DNA of 55,943 nt from Bacteroidales bacterium (GCA_024636955.1 JAGXGB010000021.1:1-55943), one strand, 5' to 3'; shown: positions 18,189-27,166, counted from the first letter of the stretch. Notes: generated by a model not told the origin, from the letters alone. Made by a program: numbers and translations.

Positions 18189-19303
18189 GAACACTACTAT
18201 ATCTTTTACAGAAAGAGTTCAAGCAAATTTTCAGGAACAAGGCAATCCTTGCGCTGATAATGGTTATGCCTGTAATGCAGCTACTTATTCTTCCATTGGC
18301 CGCTGATTATGAGGTTAAAAATATTAACCTTGTTGTAGTTGATAATGATCATTCCACTGTTTCACAGCAATTAATTTCAACCATAATCGCATCGGGATAC
18401 TTTAAGCTGGTTGATTATAGTCAATCATACGAGCGCTCTTTAAAGTTAATTGAATCAGATGCTGCAGATCTGATACTGGAAATACCAGCAGATTTTGAAA
18501 AGAACCTGATACGTGAAGAACATCAGCAATTGCTCCTTGCAGTTAATGCAATAAATGGAACCAAGGCAAATTTAGGAGGCTCATACCTTTCAACTATTAT
18601 TAAAAACTATAATCAGGACCTACGTTTAAAAATAATGCAGGGCAAGGAACAGAAGTCCACGGGTATAATCAATGTTGTATCATCAAACTGGTTTAACCCG
18701 GAAATGAACTACACAGCTTTTATGGTACCCGGCATTTTAGCAATATTGGTAACCATGGTGGGAGGATTTCTCACAGCTTTAAATATTGTGAAAGAAAGGG
18801 AAGTAGGTACCATAGAGCAGATTAACGTAACACCTATTAAAAAGCATCATTTTATTCTGGGTAAACTCATTCCTTTCTGGATTTTGGGTAATGTGGTATT
18901 CACTCTGGGCCTGTTAATTTCCTGGATTGCATATGGCATTGTGTCAGAGGGAAGTTTGCTGGTACTATATAGTTTTATATGGGTTTATCTTTTAGCGGTT
19001 CTTGGATTTGGACTTCTTATCTCAACTTACAGTAATACGCAGCAGCAGGCCATGTTCATCATGTTTTTCTTTATGATGATATTTATTCTTTTAGGGGGAT
19101 TGTTCACAAGCATTGATAGTATGCCAGGCTGGGCAAAATTGCTGGCCAGAGTGAATCCGGTAACATACATCATAGAAGTTTTCAGAATGGTAATTTTAAA
19201 AGGAAGCGGGTTAAAGGATATTTTACCACATTTGGGTATAGTTTCACTCATTGCCTTGGTGTTAAATAGCTGGGCTATCAGGAATTATAAGAAAACTGCG
19301 TAA
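18185..19303 (+). CDS. ABC-2 type efflux permease (YbhR-like)
   Basis: A 372-residue paralogue of the preceding permease with the same layout: first helix LALIMVMPVMQLLILPLA, periplasmic domain, then VKEREVGTIEQINVTPIKKH and ILLGGLFTSIDSMP in the membrane half. The two permeases probably form a heterodimer driven by the two ATPases. It is the last gene of the operon; no clear hairpin terminator follows, only a repeat-bearing intergenic region. Confidence 0.9.
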   Translation: MRTLLYLLQKEFKQIFRNKAILALIMVMPVMQLLILPLAADYEVKNINLVVVDNDHSTVSQQLISTIIASGYFKLVDYSQSYERSLKLIESDAADLILEIPADFEKNLIREEHQQLLLAVNAINGTKANLGGSYLSTIIKNYNQDLRLKIMQGKEQKSTGIINVVSSNWFNPEMNYTAFMVPGILAILVTMVGGFLTALNIVKEREVGTIEQINVTPIKKHHFILGKLIPFWILGNVVFTLGLLISWIAYGIVSEGSLLVLYSFIWVYLLAVLGFGLLISTYSNTQQQAMFIMFFFMMIFILLGGLFTSIDSMPGWAKLLARVNPVTYIIEVFRMVILKGSGLKDILPHLGIVSLIALVLNSWAIRNYKKTA

Positions 19304-19635
19304 ATGGCTGCTTTTTGGAGTTTTTAAATACCATAACTGGATTCTCATTAGAATTTAATTGCACCATAACTAACTGCTCTTTTAAATTTGAAATGAGCTT
19401 AACTGGCTGCTCTTTTACATTTTGAACAGATTCAAGTAATTAACATTTGCCGATTAAGTTATCTTCGGTTGCCAATTAAGTAGTATTCATTTGCCAGCTA
19501 ATCTCTGTTTGAGTAATTAACATTTGCCGGTTACAAACTAAATAGAAAACGTGGAATAAGGTCAGTTCTTTTTGCCTAACTTAGCAATTCAAACAAGCAT
19601 TTGAACCGTAACATATTAACTTCTTAAATACCAGA
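19304..19635. repeat. Repeat-filled intergenic region between efflux and pst operons
   Basis: 332 bp with no coding signal. Three consecutive 22-bp units start with TTGCC at 19447, 19469 and 19491 (first pair 16 of 22 identical). GTAATTAACATTTGCCG occurs at 19436 and again 77 bp later at 19513, that is 3.5 units, with an 11-bp half unit at 19513-19523. An earlier motif CTGCTCTTTT recurs at 19374 and 19407 (33 bp apart), with a weaker copy at 19308. TAACTTAG at 19577-19584 is a poor match to a -7 box and may serve pstS. Confidence 0.75.
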
Positions 19636-20628
19636 ATGATGAATATCAAAGGAACAAATGGTAAACTGTTTTTTTTCAGCAAATTCTTTTTGGTTGCTAT
19701 TATATTATGGTCTTGCAGCAGCAGGGAAGATAAATCAATTAGAAAAGCTGACGGTACTATTAAAGGTACTATATCAATTTCAGGTGCCTTTGCACTATAT
19801 CCCATGGCAGTTTTATGGGCAGAAGAGTTTAATAAGATACATCCTGAAGTTAGAATCGATATTTCGGCTGGTGGGGCAGGGAAGGGGATGACCGATGCGC
19901 TTTCACAGATGGTGGACCTTGGTATGTTTTCCCGTGAAGTCACCAAAGCTGAACAAGATAAGGGTGCATGGTGGATTGCAGTTGCAAAAGATGCCGTAGT
20001 TGCAACTTATAATCCTTTAAGCACATCAGCTGAACTAATAAAAGCAAAAGGAATTAGTAAGGAAATGTTGATTGATATTTATGTTAAGGGAGAGATTAAA
20101 ACCTGGGGTGAGCTATACTCAACATCAGATAAGACCAGACTAAATGCATATACTCGTTCAGATGCATGCGGTGCTGCTGAAATGTGGGGCAATTTCCTTG
20201 GAAGCAATCAAGAGTCGTTGAAAGGAGTGGGTGTCTTCGGAGATCCAGGAATTGCAGATGCCGTAAAAAATGACAAAACTGCTTTAGGGTATAATAATGT
20301 AATTTATGCCTATGATATGAATACAAGGAAACCTTATGATGGGATTGCAGTAGTTCCTCTCGATCTTAATAATGATGGCATAATAAGTGAAGATGAAAAT
20401 TTCTATGGTACATTAGACAACATGATGGCAGCTATTGCATCAGGGAAATATCCTTCGCCTCCTGCCCGTGATCTTTACTTCGTTTCAAAAGGTAAACCAA
20501 AGAATATTGCAGTGCTTGCTTTTTTAGAGTGGATTGTAACTGAGGGACAAAAGTATGTACATAAAGCAGGGTATGTTAATTTAACTGAGGAGAAAGTTGC
20601 AAGTGATCTACAAAAGCTTTCAGAGTAA
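19636..20628 (+). CDS. pstS: Phosphate ABC transporter substrate-binding lipoprotein
   Basis: A 330-residue PstS-like protein. The hydrophobic leader ends in the lipobox ILWSC, so it is a lipoprotein facing the periplasm. The mature protein has ISGAFALYPMAVLWAEEF, the usual PstS opening SGSxxLxPL in a divergent form. It continues with SAGGAGKGMTDALSQMVDLGMFSREV, where the Gly/Ser-rich loops contact the ligand, then YTRSDACGAAEMW and TALGYNN. pstC, pstA and pstB follow directly. It could bind phosphate or a related oxyanion; phosphate is the default. Confidence 0.87.
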   Translation: MMNIKGTNGKLFFFSKFFLVAIILWSCSSREDKSIRKADGTIKGTISISGAFALYPMAVLWAEEFNKIHPEVRIDISAGGAGKGMTDALSQMVDLGMFSREVTKAEQDKGAWWIAVAKDAVVATYNPLSTSAELIKAKGISKEMLIDIYVKGEIKTWGELYSTSDKTRLNAYTRSDACGAAEMWGNFLGSNQESLKGVGVFGDPGIADAVKNDKTALGYNNVIYAYDMNTRKPYDGIAVVPLDLNNDGIISEDENFYGTLDNMMAAIASGKYPSPPARDLYFVSKGKPKNIAVLAFLEWIVTEGQKYVHKAGYVNLTEEKVASDLQKLSE

Positions 20629-21535
20629 GAATGTATGGCGTTTTTTCAGAGTCACCAGACATCTGAGAAGCAAATTGCATACAATATGGATGATCATCGG
20701 CCTGGTGATTGTTATTCTGCTGCCGTTTATTCTTGGAATTGGACTCTATATCAAGTCAATTTTACTGCTTGAAGACCAATCGTTATTTCAATTATTATTC
20801 TCAGGTGATTGGCGACCCTTGTCAGGCAAATTTGGTTTTCTGCCTTTTATTATTAGTTCAGTGTGGGTAACTACCATTGCACTTATGATTGCGGGACCAA
20901 TATGCCTTTTGACAGCTGTACACCTTACACAGTATGCTAAACCATGGGTGCTCAAGTTAATGCAGCCTGTAATTGATATTCTGGCTGGCATTCCATCTGT
21001 TATATTTGGTGTGTGGGGAATATTGGTAATTGTGCCGTTTATTTCTGATTACCTGGCACCTTTTTTAGGTAAACAAACATCAGGATATAGCATTATTGCA
21101 GGTGCAATTGTGCTAGCTGTGATGGTTATACCGTTTATTCTGAATATACTGATAGAAGTATTTAAAACATTACCAGATGAGCTTAAAGAAGCCTCCTTAT
21201 CACTTGGTGCCACAAAATGGCAGACAATTAAGCTTGTGCTCTTACGAAAAGCATTTCCTGGTGTGATATCAGCATTTGGGTTAGGTGTGTCACGGGCTTT
21301 TGGAGAAACGATTGCGGTGTTAATGGTAGTAGGAAATGTTGCTTCAATTCCTAAAGGTTTGTTTCAGCCAGGTTATCCATTGCCTGCGCTTATAGCAAAC
21401 AATTATGGTGAAATGCTTTCAATACCGCTCTACGATTCTGCTTTGATGCTTGCTGCACTTGTTTTATTTGTGGTGGTTATGTTGTTTAATATGGGTTCAA
21501 GGTTTGCTATCTCGCGATTAGAAGAAAAGGTGTAA
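20597..21535 (+). CDS. pstC: Phosphate ABC transporter permease PstC
   Basis: About 312 residues with six membrane helices and the BPD_transp_1 fold. Markers are DILAGIPSVIFGVWGI, the EAA loop DELKEASLSLGATKWQTIKLVLLRKA and GVSRAFGETIAVLMVVGN, all typical of PstC. The start is uncertain: TTG 20597 and GTG 20603 both lie inside pstS, and the first ATG (20690) would begin at the first membrane helix. The last six codons, RLEEKV and the stop, are the first unit of a 22-bp array that continues to the pstA start codon. Confidence 0.9.
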   Translation: MQVIYKSFQSKNVWRFFRVTRHLRSKLHTIWMIIGLVIVILLPFILGIGLYIKSILLLEDQSLFQLLFSGDWRPLSGKFGFLPFIISSVWVTTIALMIAGPICLLTAVHLTQYAKPWVLKLMQPVIDILAGIPSVIFGVWGILVIVPFISDYLAPFLGKQTSGYSIIAGAIVLAVMVIPFILNILIEVFKTLPDELKEASLSLGATKWQTIKLVLLRKAFPGVISAFGLGVSRAFGETIAVLMVVGNVASIPKGLFQPGYPLPALIANNYGEMLSIPLYDSALMLAALVLFVVVMLFNMGSRFAISRLEEKV

Positions 21536-21581
21536 GAGATTTGAAGAAAGGGTATAAGAGATTAGAAGAAAAAGTATAAGA
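21516..21581. repeat. Three tandem 22-bp units between pstC and pstA
   Basis: Units 21516-21537, 21538-21559 and 21560-21581 follow the pattern GATTWGAAGAAARRGTRTAAGA. The first holds the end of pstC with its TAA (21533-21535). The copies repeat TAA at 21555 and 21577, which places stops in all three frames. The last base of the array is the A of the pstA ATG. Confidence 0.96.
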
Positions 21582-22438
21582 TGAGGAAGTTCAGACACAT
21601 AGAAGAAAAGTTTTTTAGGGTACTCATGTTCCTGTCAACAAGCATTATTGTTATATCACTCTCAGTAATAATTTTCAGCATCTTACACAAAGGACTACCT
21701 TCATTATCGTGGGAAATGATAAGCCAAACCCCAAAAGGTGGTTTCTATTTTGGCAAGGAAGGTGGAATTTTGAATGCAATAGTTGGGTCGCTATATCTGG
21801 CAATCGCGTCAACAATACTGGCTCTAATTATTGGGTTACCTGTAGCACTTATGATGAATGTGCATTTGGTCAAGTATAAGAAGCTGGTTGACAGTATTCG
21901 GTTCTTCCTTGACCTTTTATGGGGGGTGCCTTCCATTGTTTATGGAGCATTTGGATTTTCTGTAATGATTTATTTCGGCCTGAAGACTTCCTTATTGGCT
22001 GGTATTTTGACAGTTACATTGTTCATTATTCCCATTATGGTAAGGGCTATGGATGAGGTGTTAAAGACAATTCCCCGTGGATTGATGGAAACGGCGATGT
22101 CACTTGGGTCTACATCTTCTGAGATATCATACAGGATTTATCTGCGTCAGGTAATTTCAGGACTAATCACAGCAGTGCTATTATCGTTTGGAAGAGCTAT
22201 AGGTGATGCAGCATCGGTATTATTCACAACCGGTTACACTGATCACATTCCTACTGCATTGAATCAACCAACAGCCACTTTGCCACTGGCTATTTTCTTT
22301 CAGTTGAGCTCTCCAATACCCGAAGTGCAAAATCGTGCCTACGCATCAGCGCTGATTTTAACTATTATTATCTTATTTATCAGTATATTGTCGAGAATTT
22401 TCTCACAGAAATATCAGAAAAACAGAATTAAAAACTAG
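21581..22438 (+). CDS. pstA: Phosphate ABC transporter permease PstA
   Basis: A 285-residue permease with six membrane helices. It shows GGILNAIVGSLYLAIASTILALIIGLPVA, DLLWGVPSIVYGAFGF, the EAA loop MDEVLKTIPRGLMETAMSLGSTSSEI and SFGRAIGDAASVLFTTGYTD, a PstA signature. The protein's own N-terminus, MRKFRHIEEKFF, lies outside the repeat; the array only reaches its first base. pstB follows after 3 bp. Confidence 0.92.
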   Translation: MRKFRHIEEKFFRVLMFLSTSIIVISLSVIIFSILHKGLPSLSWEMISQTPKGGFYFGKEGGILNAIVGSLYLAIASTILALIIGLPVALMMNVHLVKYKKLVDSIRFFLDLLWGVPSIVYGAFGFSVMIYFGLKTSLLAGILTVTLFIIPIMVRAMDEVLKTIPRGLMETAMSLGSTSSEISYRIYLRQVISGLITAVLLSFGRAIGDAASVLFTTGYTDHIPTALNQPTATLPLAIFFQLSSPIPEVQNRAYASALILTIIILFISILSRIFSQKYQKNRIKN

Positions 22439-22441
22439 TTC

Positions 22442-23203
22442 ATGGAAGATAGAACTAAAATCAAAATAAAGGATTTGAATCTCTCTATCGGAAAACAGAA
22501 GATTCTCAAGGACATTAATCTTGAGATTCCTGAGAAAAAGATCACTGTAATACTTGGCCCTTCAGGATGTGGCAAGACAACACTACTGAAGAGTTTGAAC
22601 AGACTTACCGACCTATACCCTGATATGAGAGTTTCAGGGAACATTATGATTGACAACGTTGATATTCTGCACACCAATGAGGATATAACATTACTGAGAC
22701 AGAAAATGGGGCTATTATCGCAACGTCCTTACCCATTGCCTATGAATATTTACAATAACGTAGCTTTTGGGTTACGCATAAGTGGCCGAAAGAAGAAGCG
22801 TTATCTTGATAAACGTGTTGAACACTATTTAAAAATGGCTAACCTTTGGGATGAAGTCAAGGACAGACTTAAGGATCCGGCTTCGGCTTTATCAATTGGC
22901 CAGCAACAGCGCCTATGTTTAGCAAGGGGTTTGGCAGTTGATCCGGATATTATCCTTGCAGATGAGCCCACATCAGCACTTGACCCGATTTCAAGTGAAG
23001 CTATTGAGAAAAAGTTTGTTGAATTGAAGCAGCAATACACAATCGTGATGGTAACACATGTGCTAAGGCAAGCAAGGCGAATAGCTGATTATGTAGTATT
23101 TATGTACCTCGGTGAAATCATAGAGCAAGGCACCGCTTCTGAAGTATTTGATAATCCGAAGCAGGATATGACAAAACAGTATTTGAAAGGTTCCTTTAAT
23201 TAA
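22442..23203 (+). CDS. pstB: Phosphate ABC transporter ATPase PstB
   Basis: A 253-residue ATPase, standard PstB length. Walker A is GPSGCGKTTLLKSLNRL, the Q-loop is LLSQRPYPLPMNIYNNVAFG, Walker B is IILADEPTSALDP and the H-loop is MVTHVLRQARRIADY. The signature is LSIGQQQRLCLARGL, with Ile at the first Gly of LSGGQQQR; substitution here occurs in other PstB-like proteins. It powers the PstCA channel. No phoU follows: the next gene is glnN on the opposite strand. Confidence 0.92.
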   Translation: MEDRTKIKIKDLNLSIGKQKILKDINLEIPEKKITVILGPSGCGKTTLLKSLNRLTDLYPDMRVSGNIMIDNVDILHTNEDITLLRQKMGLLSQRPYPLPMNIYNNVAFGLRISGRKKKRYLDKRVEHYLKMANLWDEVKDRLKDPASALSIGQQQRLCLARGLAVDPDIILADEPTSALDPISSEAIEKKFVELKQQYTIVMVTHVLRQARRIADYVVFMYLGEIIEQGTASEVFDNPKQDMTKQYLKGSFN

Positions 23204-23282
23204 TTATGATTGCCAAGATGCAGCACACAGTAAAACCAACAGAGTAATACCCAGCACTTCATCTGATGCCGACGAGTATTAA

Positions 23283-23348
23283 TTTTACACCATTGTTTAT
23301 TAGGTTATACAACATTGTGTATCAAGCTATACCACCATTTCATTCCAG
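23283..23348. repeat. Degenerate 22-bp tandem units between pstB and glnN
   Basis: Units 23283-23304 and 23305-23326 agree at 17 of 22 positions around TWTACAMCATTGT. A third, 23327-23348, agrees less well (about 13 of 22) and needs a 1-base shift at its end. They sit in a 244-bp convergent intergenic region with no gene or clear terminator. Confidence 0.65.
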
Positions 23349-23408
23349 ATGAGCAGAGTGGTTATATTTAACATATACCCTATTTCACTCTCACAACTTT
23401 CCAATGCA

Positions 23409-23459
23409 TTAACGTGCAAAGGTTACAGTATTACCAGTGAACTACCTTTAACGTGCAAA
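23409..23459. repeat. Duplicated stop-codon segment at the 3' end of glnN
   Basis: On the minus strand the 12-mer TTTGCACGTTAA forms the last codons and stop of glnN (23459-23448) and recurs 39 bp downstream (23420-23409). The spacing is a multiple of three, unlike the 22-bp arrays, so the second stop is in frame with the first. Confidence 0.75.
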
Positions 23460-25628
23460 TAGCAGTTCCCTATATTTAGGAAGTGGCCACATCTCATCAT
23501 CAATCAGCAATTCAAGTTTATCCACATGGTACTTGATTTGCTCAAAATATGGGAATACTTTATCACGATAATCAAGCGCCCTGTTTTCCAGATCACTGTA
23601 TTTGTTAATTACTTTCCTGGTTTCTACCATCTTCTGGACCATGTTCTTGATGTTGATGATATGATCAGATATGTCACGAATTGTATCAGTCTGTGTCTTT
23701 GAAAGCGATTGGAAGGTCTTTGAATCAAGAACTTCTTTTAAACCTATTACATTCTCGATCAACTGATTCTGATATCTGATTGCTATCGGAATGATATGAT
23801 TTATTGCCAGATCACCAATTACACGTGATTCAATCTGCACTTTTCTAACATAGTTATCAAGTTGTATCTCATATCGAGCTTGTATTTCTCGGCGGGTTAG
23901 GACATCATTGTCTTCAAACACGCTCACTGCATCATTACTAATCAATGTTTTAAGTGCTCTGGGAGTATCAGCAATATTAGAAAGTCCTCGCCGTGCTGCT
24001 TCTTCTACCCACTCCTGGCTGTAACTATTTCCTTCGAACAATATCTTTCTTGATTCCTTGATGTATCTGTTAAGAATCAGGTACATTGCCTCTTCGCGCT
24101 TCATATTCTGAGCAACAAGTCGTTCAGTTTCAATGCGGAAAAGTTTTAATTGATTTGCAACAATGGTATTTAGTGCAATCATTGGAACAGCACAATTAGC
24201 AGATGAACCCACTGCTCTGAACTCAAACTTGTTACCTGTAAAAGCAAATGGTGATGTGCGGTTTCTGTCAGTATTATCAGGCAGTATTTCCGGGATTTTA
24301 GGAATATTGTAAGGTTTATTTGCTTTTTTTGTTCCAGCCTGAGTTGTTATAGATTCCAGTTGATCAAGTGCTTCAGTGAGACGTGTCCCAATAAAGGCAG
24401 AGATAATTGCCGGGGGAGCTTCATGACCTCCGAGTCGAAGGTCGTTTCCAGCAGATGCGATATATGCTCTCAGTACATCAGCATGTTCCTCAACAGCTTT
24501 AAGAATATTAATTAGGAATACAAGGAATTGAAGATTCTCCTCAGGTGTTTTGCCGGGAGAAAGCAAGTTTTCTCCTTTATCTGTCTGCATCGACCAGTTA
24601 TTGTGTTTACCTGAGCCATTTATGTTAGCATATGGCTTTTCATGCAATAACACCGTGTAACCATGCCTTTTCCCAATCTTTTCAAGCAAGTGCATCAGCA
24701 ACTGATTGTGGTCGATGGCAACATTTACTTCTTCATAGGCTGGAGCACATTCAAACTGTCCGGGTGCAACTTCATTATGTCTGGTTTTAACTGGTATACC
24801 TAATCTGATAGCTTCATATTCAAATTCACGCATAAAATCAATAACTCTTTCAGGAATGGCCCCAAAGTAATGATCAGCTAATTGCTGGTCTTTTGCACTT
24901 GCATGCCCGAATAAAGTACGACCAGTTAGTGAAAGATCTGGTCGTGCACTATAAAGAGCGGAATCAACTATAAAGTATTCTTGCTCCCAGCCCAAAGTAG
25001 CTTGCACTCGTTTGACACTACTATCAAAAAACTGGCAGATTTGAGTTGCTTCAGATTCCAATACAGTCAATGCTTTTATAAGTGGGAGCTTATAATCTAG
25101 TGATTCACCTGTATATGAAATGAATATAGTAGGAATACACAATGTTCCATCAAGTATAAAAGAAGGGGAGGTGGGGTCCCAGGCAGTATAACCTCTTGCT
25201 TCAAATGTATTCCTTATTCCACCATGGGGAAAGCTTGAAGCATCAGGTTCTTGTTGAACCAGTTCGTTCCCTGTAAAGTTTTCAATTGCCTTACCGTCTT
25301 CGAGTAAAGTAATAAAGGCGTCATGCTTTTCAGCAGTTGCTCCTGTTAGTGGATGAAACCAGTGGGAGAAGTGTGTAGCACCTTTTGATATAGCCCACGT
25401 TTTCATTCCTGAAGCGATTTGATCAGCATTGCGGCGCTCAATTTTAACACCTTGCTCAACCGCCTCCTGAACAGCCTTATACGCTTCGCGAGATAAGAAA
25501 TCACTCATTGCAGCTTTGTTGAAAGTTAATTCACCAAAATAAGCTGATGGGCGAGAAGGAATTACTGGTAACTGGCGTTTTGAACGCTGCATTGACATTT
25601 CCAATGCTTTAAACCTGATATTGGACAT
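23448..25628 (-). CDS. glnN: Glutamine synthetase type III
   Basis: A 726-residue GSIII, close to the family length of about 730. It makes glutamine from glutamate, ammonia and ATP. Visible blocks are FGELTFNKAAM, the GSIII-specific THFSHWFHPLTG and EKHDAF near residue 85, and LGWEQEYFIVD. NEVAPGQFECAP, NINGSGKHNNWS and RTSPFAFTGNKFEFRAVGSSANCA form the metal and substrate sites. GSIII is the dominant glutamine synthetase in Bacteroidota. A TATTTTTG promoter box is at 25665-25672. The stop segment is duplicated 39 bp downstream. Confidence 0.97.
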   Translation of the reverse strand: MSNIRFKALEMSMQRSKRQLPVIPSRPSAYFGELTFNKAAMSDFLSREAYKAVQEAVEQGVKIERRNADQIASGMKTWAISKGATHFSHWFHPLTGATAEKHDAFITLLEDGKAIENFTGNELVQQEPDASSFPHGGIRNTFEARGYTAWDPTSPSFILDGTLCIPTIFISYTGESLDYKLPLIKALTVLESEATQICQFFDSSVKRVQATLGWEQEYFIVDSALYSARPDLSLTGRTLFGHASAKDQQLADHYFGAIPERVIDFMREFEYEAIRLGIPVKTRHNEVAPGQFECAPAYEEVNVAIDHNQLLMHLLEKIGKRHGYTVLLHEKPYANINGSGKHNNWSMQTDKGENLLSPGKTPEENLQFLVFLINILKAVEEHADVLRAYIASAGNDLRLGGHEAPPAIISAFIGTRLTEALDQLESITTQAGTKKANKPYNIPKIPEILPDNTDRNRTSPFAFTGNKFEFRAVGSSANCAVPMIALNTIVANQLKLFRIETERLVAQNMKREEAMYLILNRYIKESRKILFEGNSYSQEWVEEAARRGLSNIADTPRALKTLISNDAVSVFEDNDVLTRREIQARYEIQLDNYVRKVQIESRVIGDLAINHIIPIAIRYQNQLIENVIGLKEVLDSKTFQSLSKTQTDTIRDISDHIINIKNMVQKMVETRKVINKYSDLENRALDYRDKVFPYFEQIKYHVDKLELLIDDEMWPLPKYRELLFAR

Positions 25629-25664
25629 CTACTCGTTGTTTAGAATCAATTAAACACTCAGAAA

Positions 25665-25672
25665 CAAAAATA
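25665..25672 (-). promoter_or_regulatory. -7 box of glnN
   Basis: TATTTTTG on the minus strand, a TAnnTTTG match about 37 nt ahead of the glnN ATG. Confidence 0.45.
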
Positions 25673-25711
25673 ACAATAGAAATGTTTCAACAATTGTAAA
25701 TGATTTCACTA

Positions 25712-27166
25712 TCAACTTCTCTTTCTCAAAGATAACAAATACAACCCTAAGAAAGTAATCATACCGTTCAATAGTAATAGCTCAAAACCGAATTTGTAGC
25801 CATTGAAAAGATATTCTGAATTACTGCTCAGGATATAACTTAAAATGGGTGAAAGAATTGCAACAACAGGCACATATTTATCTCTGACAGGTAAGGCGGT
25901 AAATAATCCGAATGAGAACATCCCAAGCAATGGTCCGTAGGTATACCCGGCGATGGTGAATAATTTATTGATTACCGACTCATCGCTGATAAGCCTGAAA
26001 ATCACAACAAGAATTAATAAAAATATGGCGAAACAAATATGGACTTGCTTTCTGGTTCTCACTTTTTGCTTTTCCGATAATTTTTTATTAGCATTCAAAC
26101 CTAAAATGTCAATACTGAATGAAGTTGTTAGAGCTGTTAATGATCCATCTGCACTTGAGTAAGCTGCTGCCATTAATCCAAATAGGAATACAATCCCTGC
26201 TATTGCACCGCTATGTTGAAGAGCGATTGATGGAAAGAGATCGTCAGTTCGAGAAGGAATTTCTATTCCGAATTGATAAGAAAACAAGTAAAGCAGTGCA
26301 CCAAGGAAGAGAAAGACAATATTGACGGGAATAAGGAGATAGCTTAATGTGTATATATTCTTCTTTGCATCACCAAGGTTACGGCAGGTCAGGTTTTTTT
26401 GCATCATGTCCTGATCGAGGCCAGTCATGACAATCGCAATAAATGCACCACTAATAAATTGTTTTACAAAATACCGTTTATCGTTTATATCAGTAAAAAA
26501 CATTTTAGATAAGTCGCTATCAACCACAAGATTGAACATTGACTTTAAGTTCAGTCCCATCTTACTGGATATGATGTAAATTGCAACTCCAAGTGCAATA
26601 AGCATGAAAGTGGTCTGTAGTGTATCTGTCCAAACGATTGTCTTAATACCTCCTCTGAAAGTATAAAGTAGGATAAGAGCAATGAATAAAGCAACATTCA
26701 CAATAAATGGAATACCCCATGCGTCAAATACAAAAACTTGTAGCACATTAACTACCAAATATACCCTGAATGATGCACCAATGCTACGTGACAGTATAAA
26801 AAAAGATGCACCTGTTTTATATGAGTAATCACCAAATCGATCACTCAGATATGAGTATATGGAAGTTAGGTTCTTTTTGTAGTATACAGGTAAAAGAACT
26901 TGTGCAATAACAGCGTAACCAACCAGATAACCAAATACCAACACCAGGTAAGAAAAAGCGGATGTGCCAACCTCACCCGGTATTGAAATAAAGGTAACCC
27001 CTGAAAGCGAGGCACCTATCATCCCATAGGCGACAACATACCACGGTGATGATTTATTTGCCCTGAAGTAAATTTCATTATTAGACTTTCGACCGGTTAT
27101 AAAAGCAATTGTAAATAACAGGGTAGTGTAACCAAGGAAAATAAATAGGATAGTATATGGATTCAC
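25712..27166 (-). CDS. Sodium:solute symporter family protein
   Basis: A 484-residue SSS-family (LeuT-fold) symporter with about 13 membrane helices. Typical features are GASLSGVTFISIPGEVGTSAFSY near residue 52, SIYSYLSDRFGDYSY, RGGIKTIVWTDTLQTTFML and GLMAAAYSSADGSLTALTTSFSIDI, which includes the Na2-site serines. The start is GTG and overlaps the gmhB stop by 4 nt (GTGA), so it is co-translated with the heptose genes. SSS carriers move sugars, amino acids, sialic acid or vitamins; the substrate is unknown, and a link to heptose metabolism is only contextual. Confidence 0.88.
   Translation of the reverse strand: MNPYTILFIFLGYTTLLFTIAFITGRKSNNEIYFRANKSSPWYVVAYGMIGASLSGVTFISIPGEVGTSAFSYLVLVFGYLVGYAVIAQVLLPVYYKKNLTSIYSYLSDRFGDYSYKTGASFFILSRSIGASFRVYLVVNVLQVFVFDAWGIPFIVNVALFIALILLYTFRGGIKTIVWTDTLQTTFMLIALGVAIYIISSKMGLNLKSMFNLVVDSDLSKMFFTDINDKRYFVKQFISGAFIAIVMTGLDQDMMQKNLTCRNLGDAKKNIYTLSYLLIPVNIVFLFLGALLYLFSYQFGIEIPSRTDDLFPSIALQHSGAIAGIVFLFGLMAAAYSSADGSLTALTTSFSIDILGLNANKKLSEKQKVRTRKQVHICFAIFLLILVVIFRLISDESVINKLFTIAGYTYGPLLGMFSFGLFTALPVRDKYVPVVAILSPILSYILSSNSEYLFNGYKFGFELLLLNGMITFLGLYLLSLRKRS

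Noticed and set aside
20597-20690. Frameshift between pstS and pstC
   Set aside because: The pstS stop is normal and the pstC frame is open from TTG 20597; an overlapping start is enough to explain it.
19636-23203. A missing phoU as a sign of a broken pst operon
   Set aside because: Many genomes keep phoU elsewhere, and all four pst genes are intact, so absence within this window is not evidence of damage.
22442-23203. LSIGQQQR signature of PstB as a loss of function
   Set aside because: Substitution at the first Gly of the signature is found in other PstB-like ATPases and all other motifs are intact.
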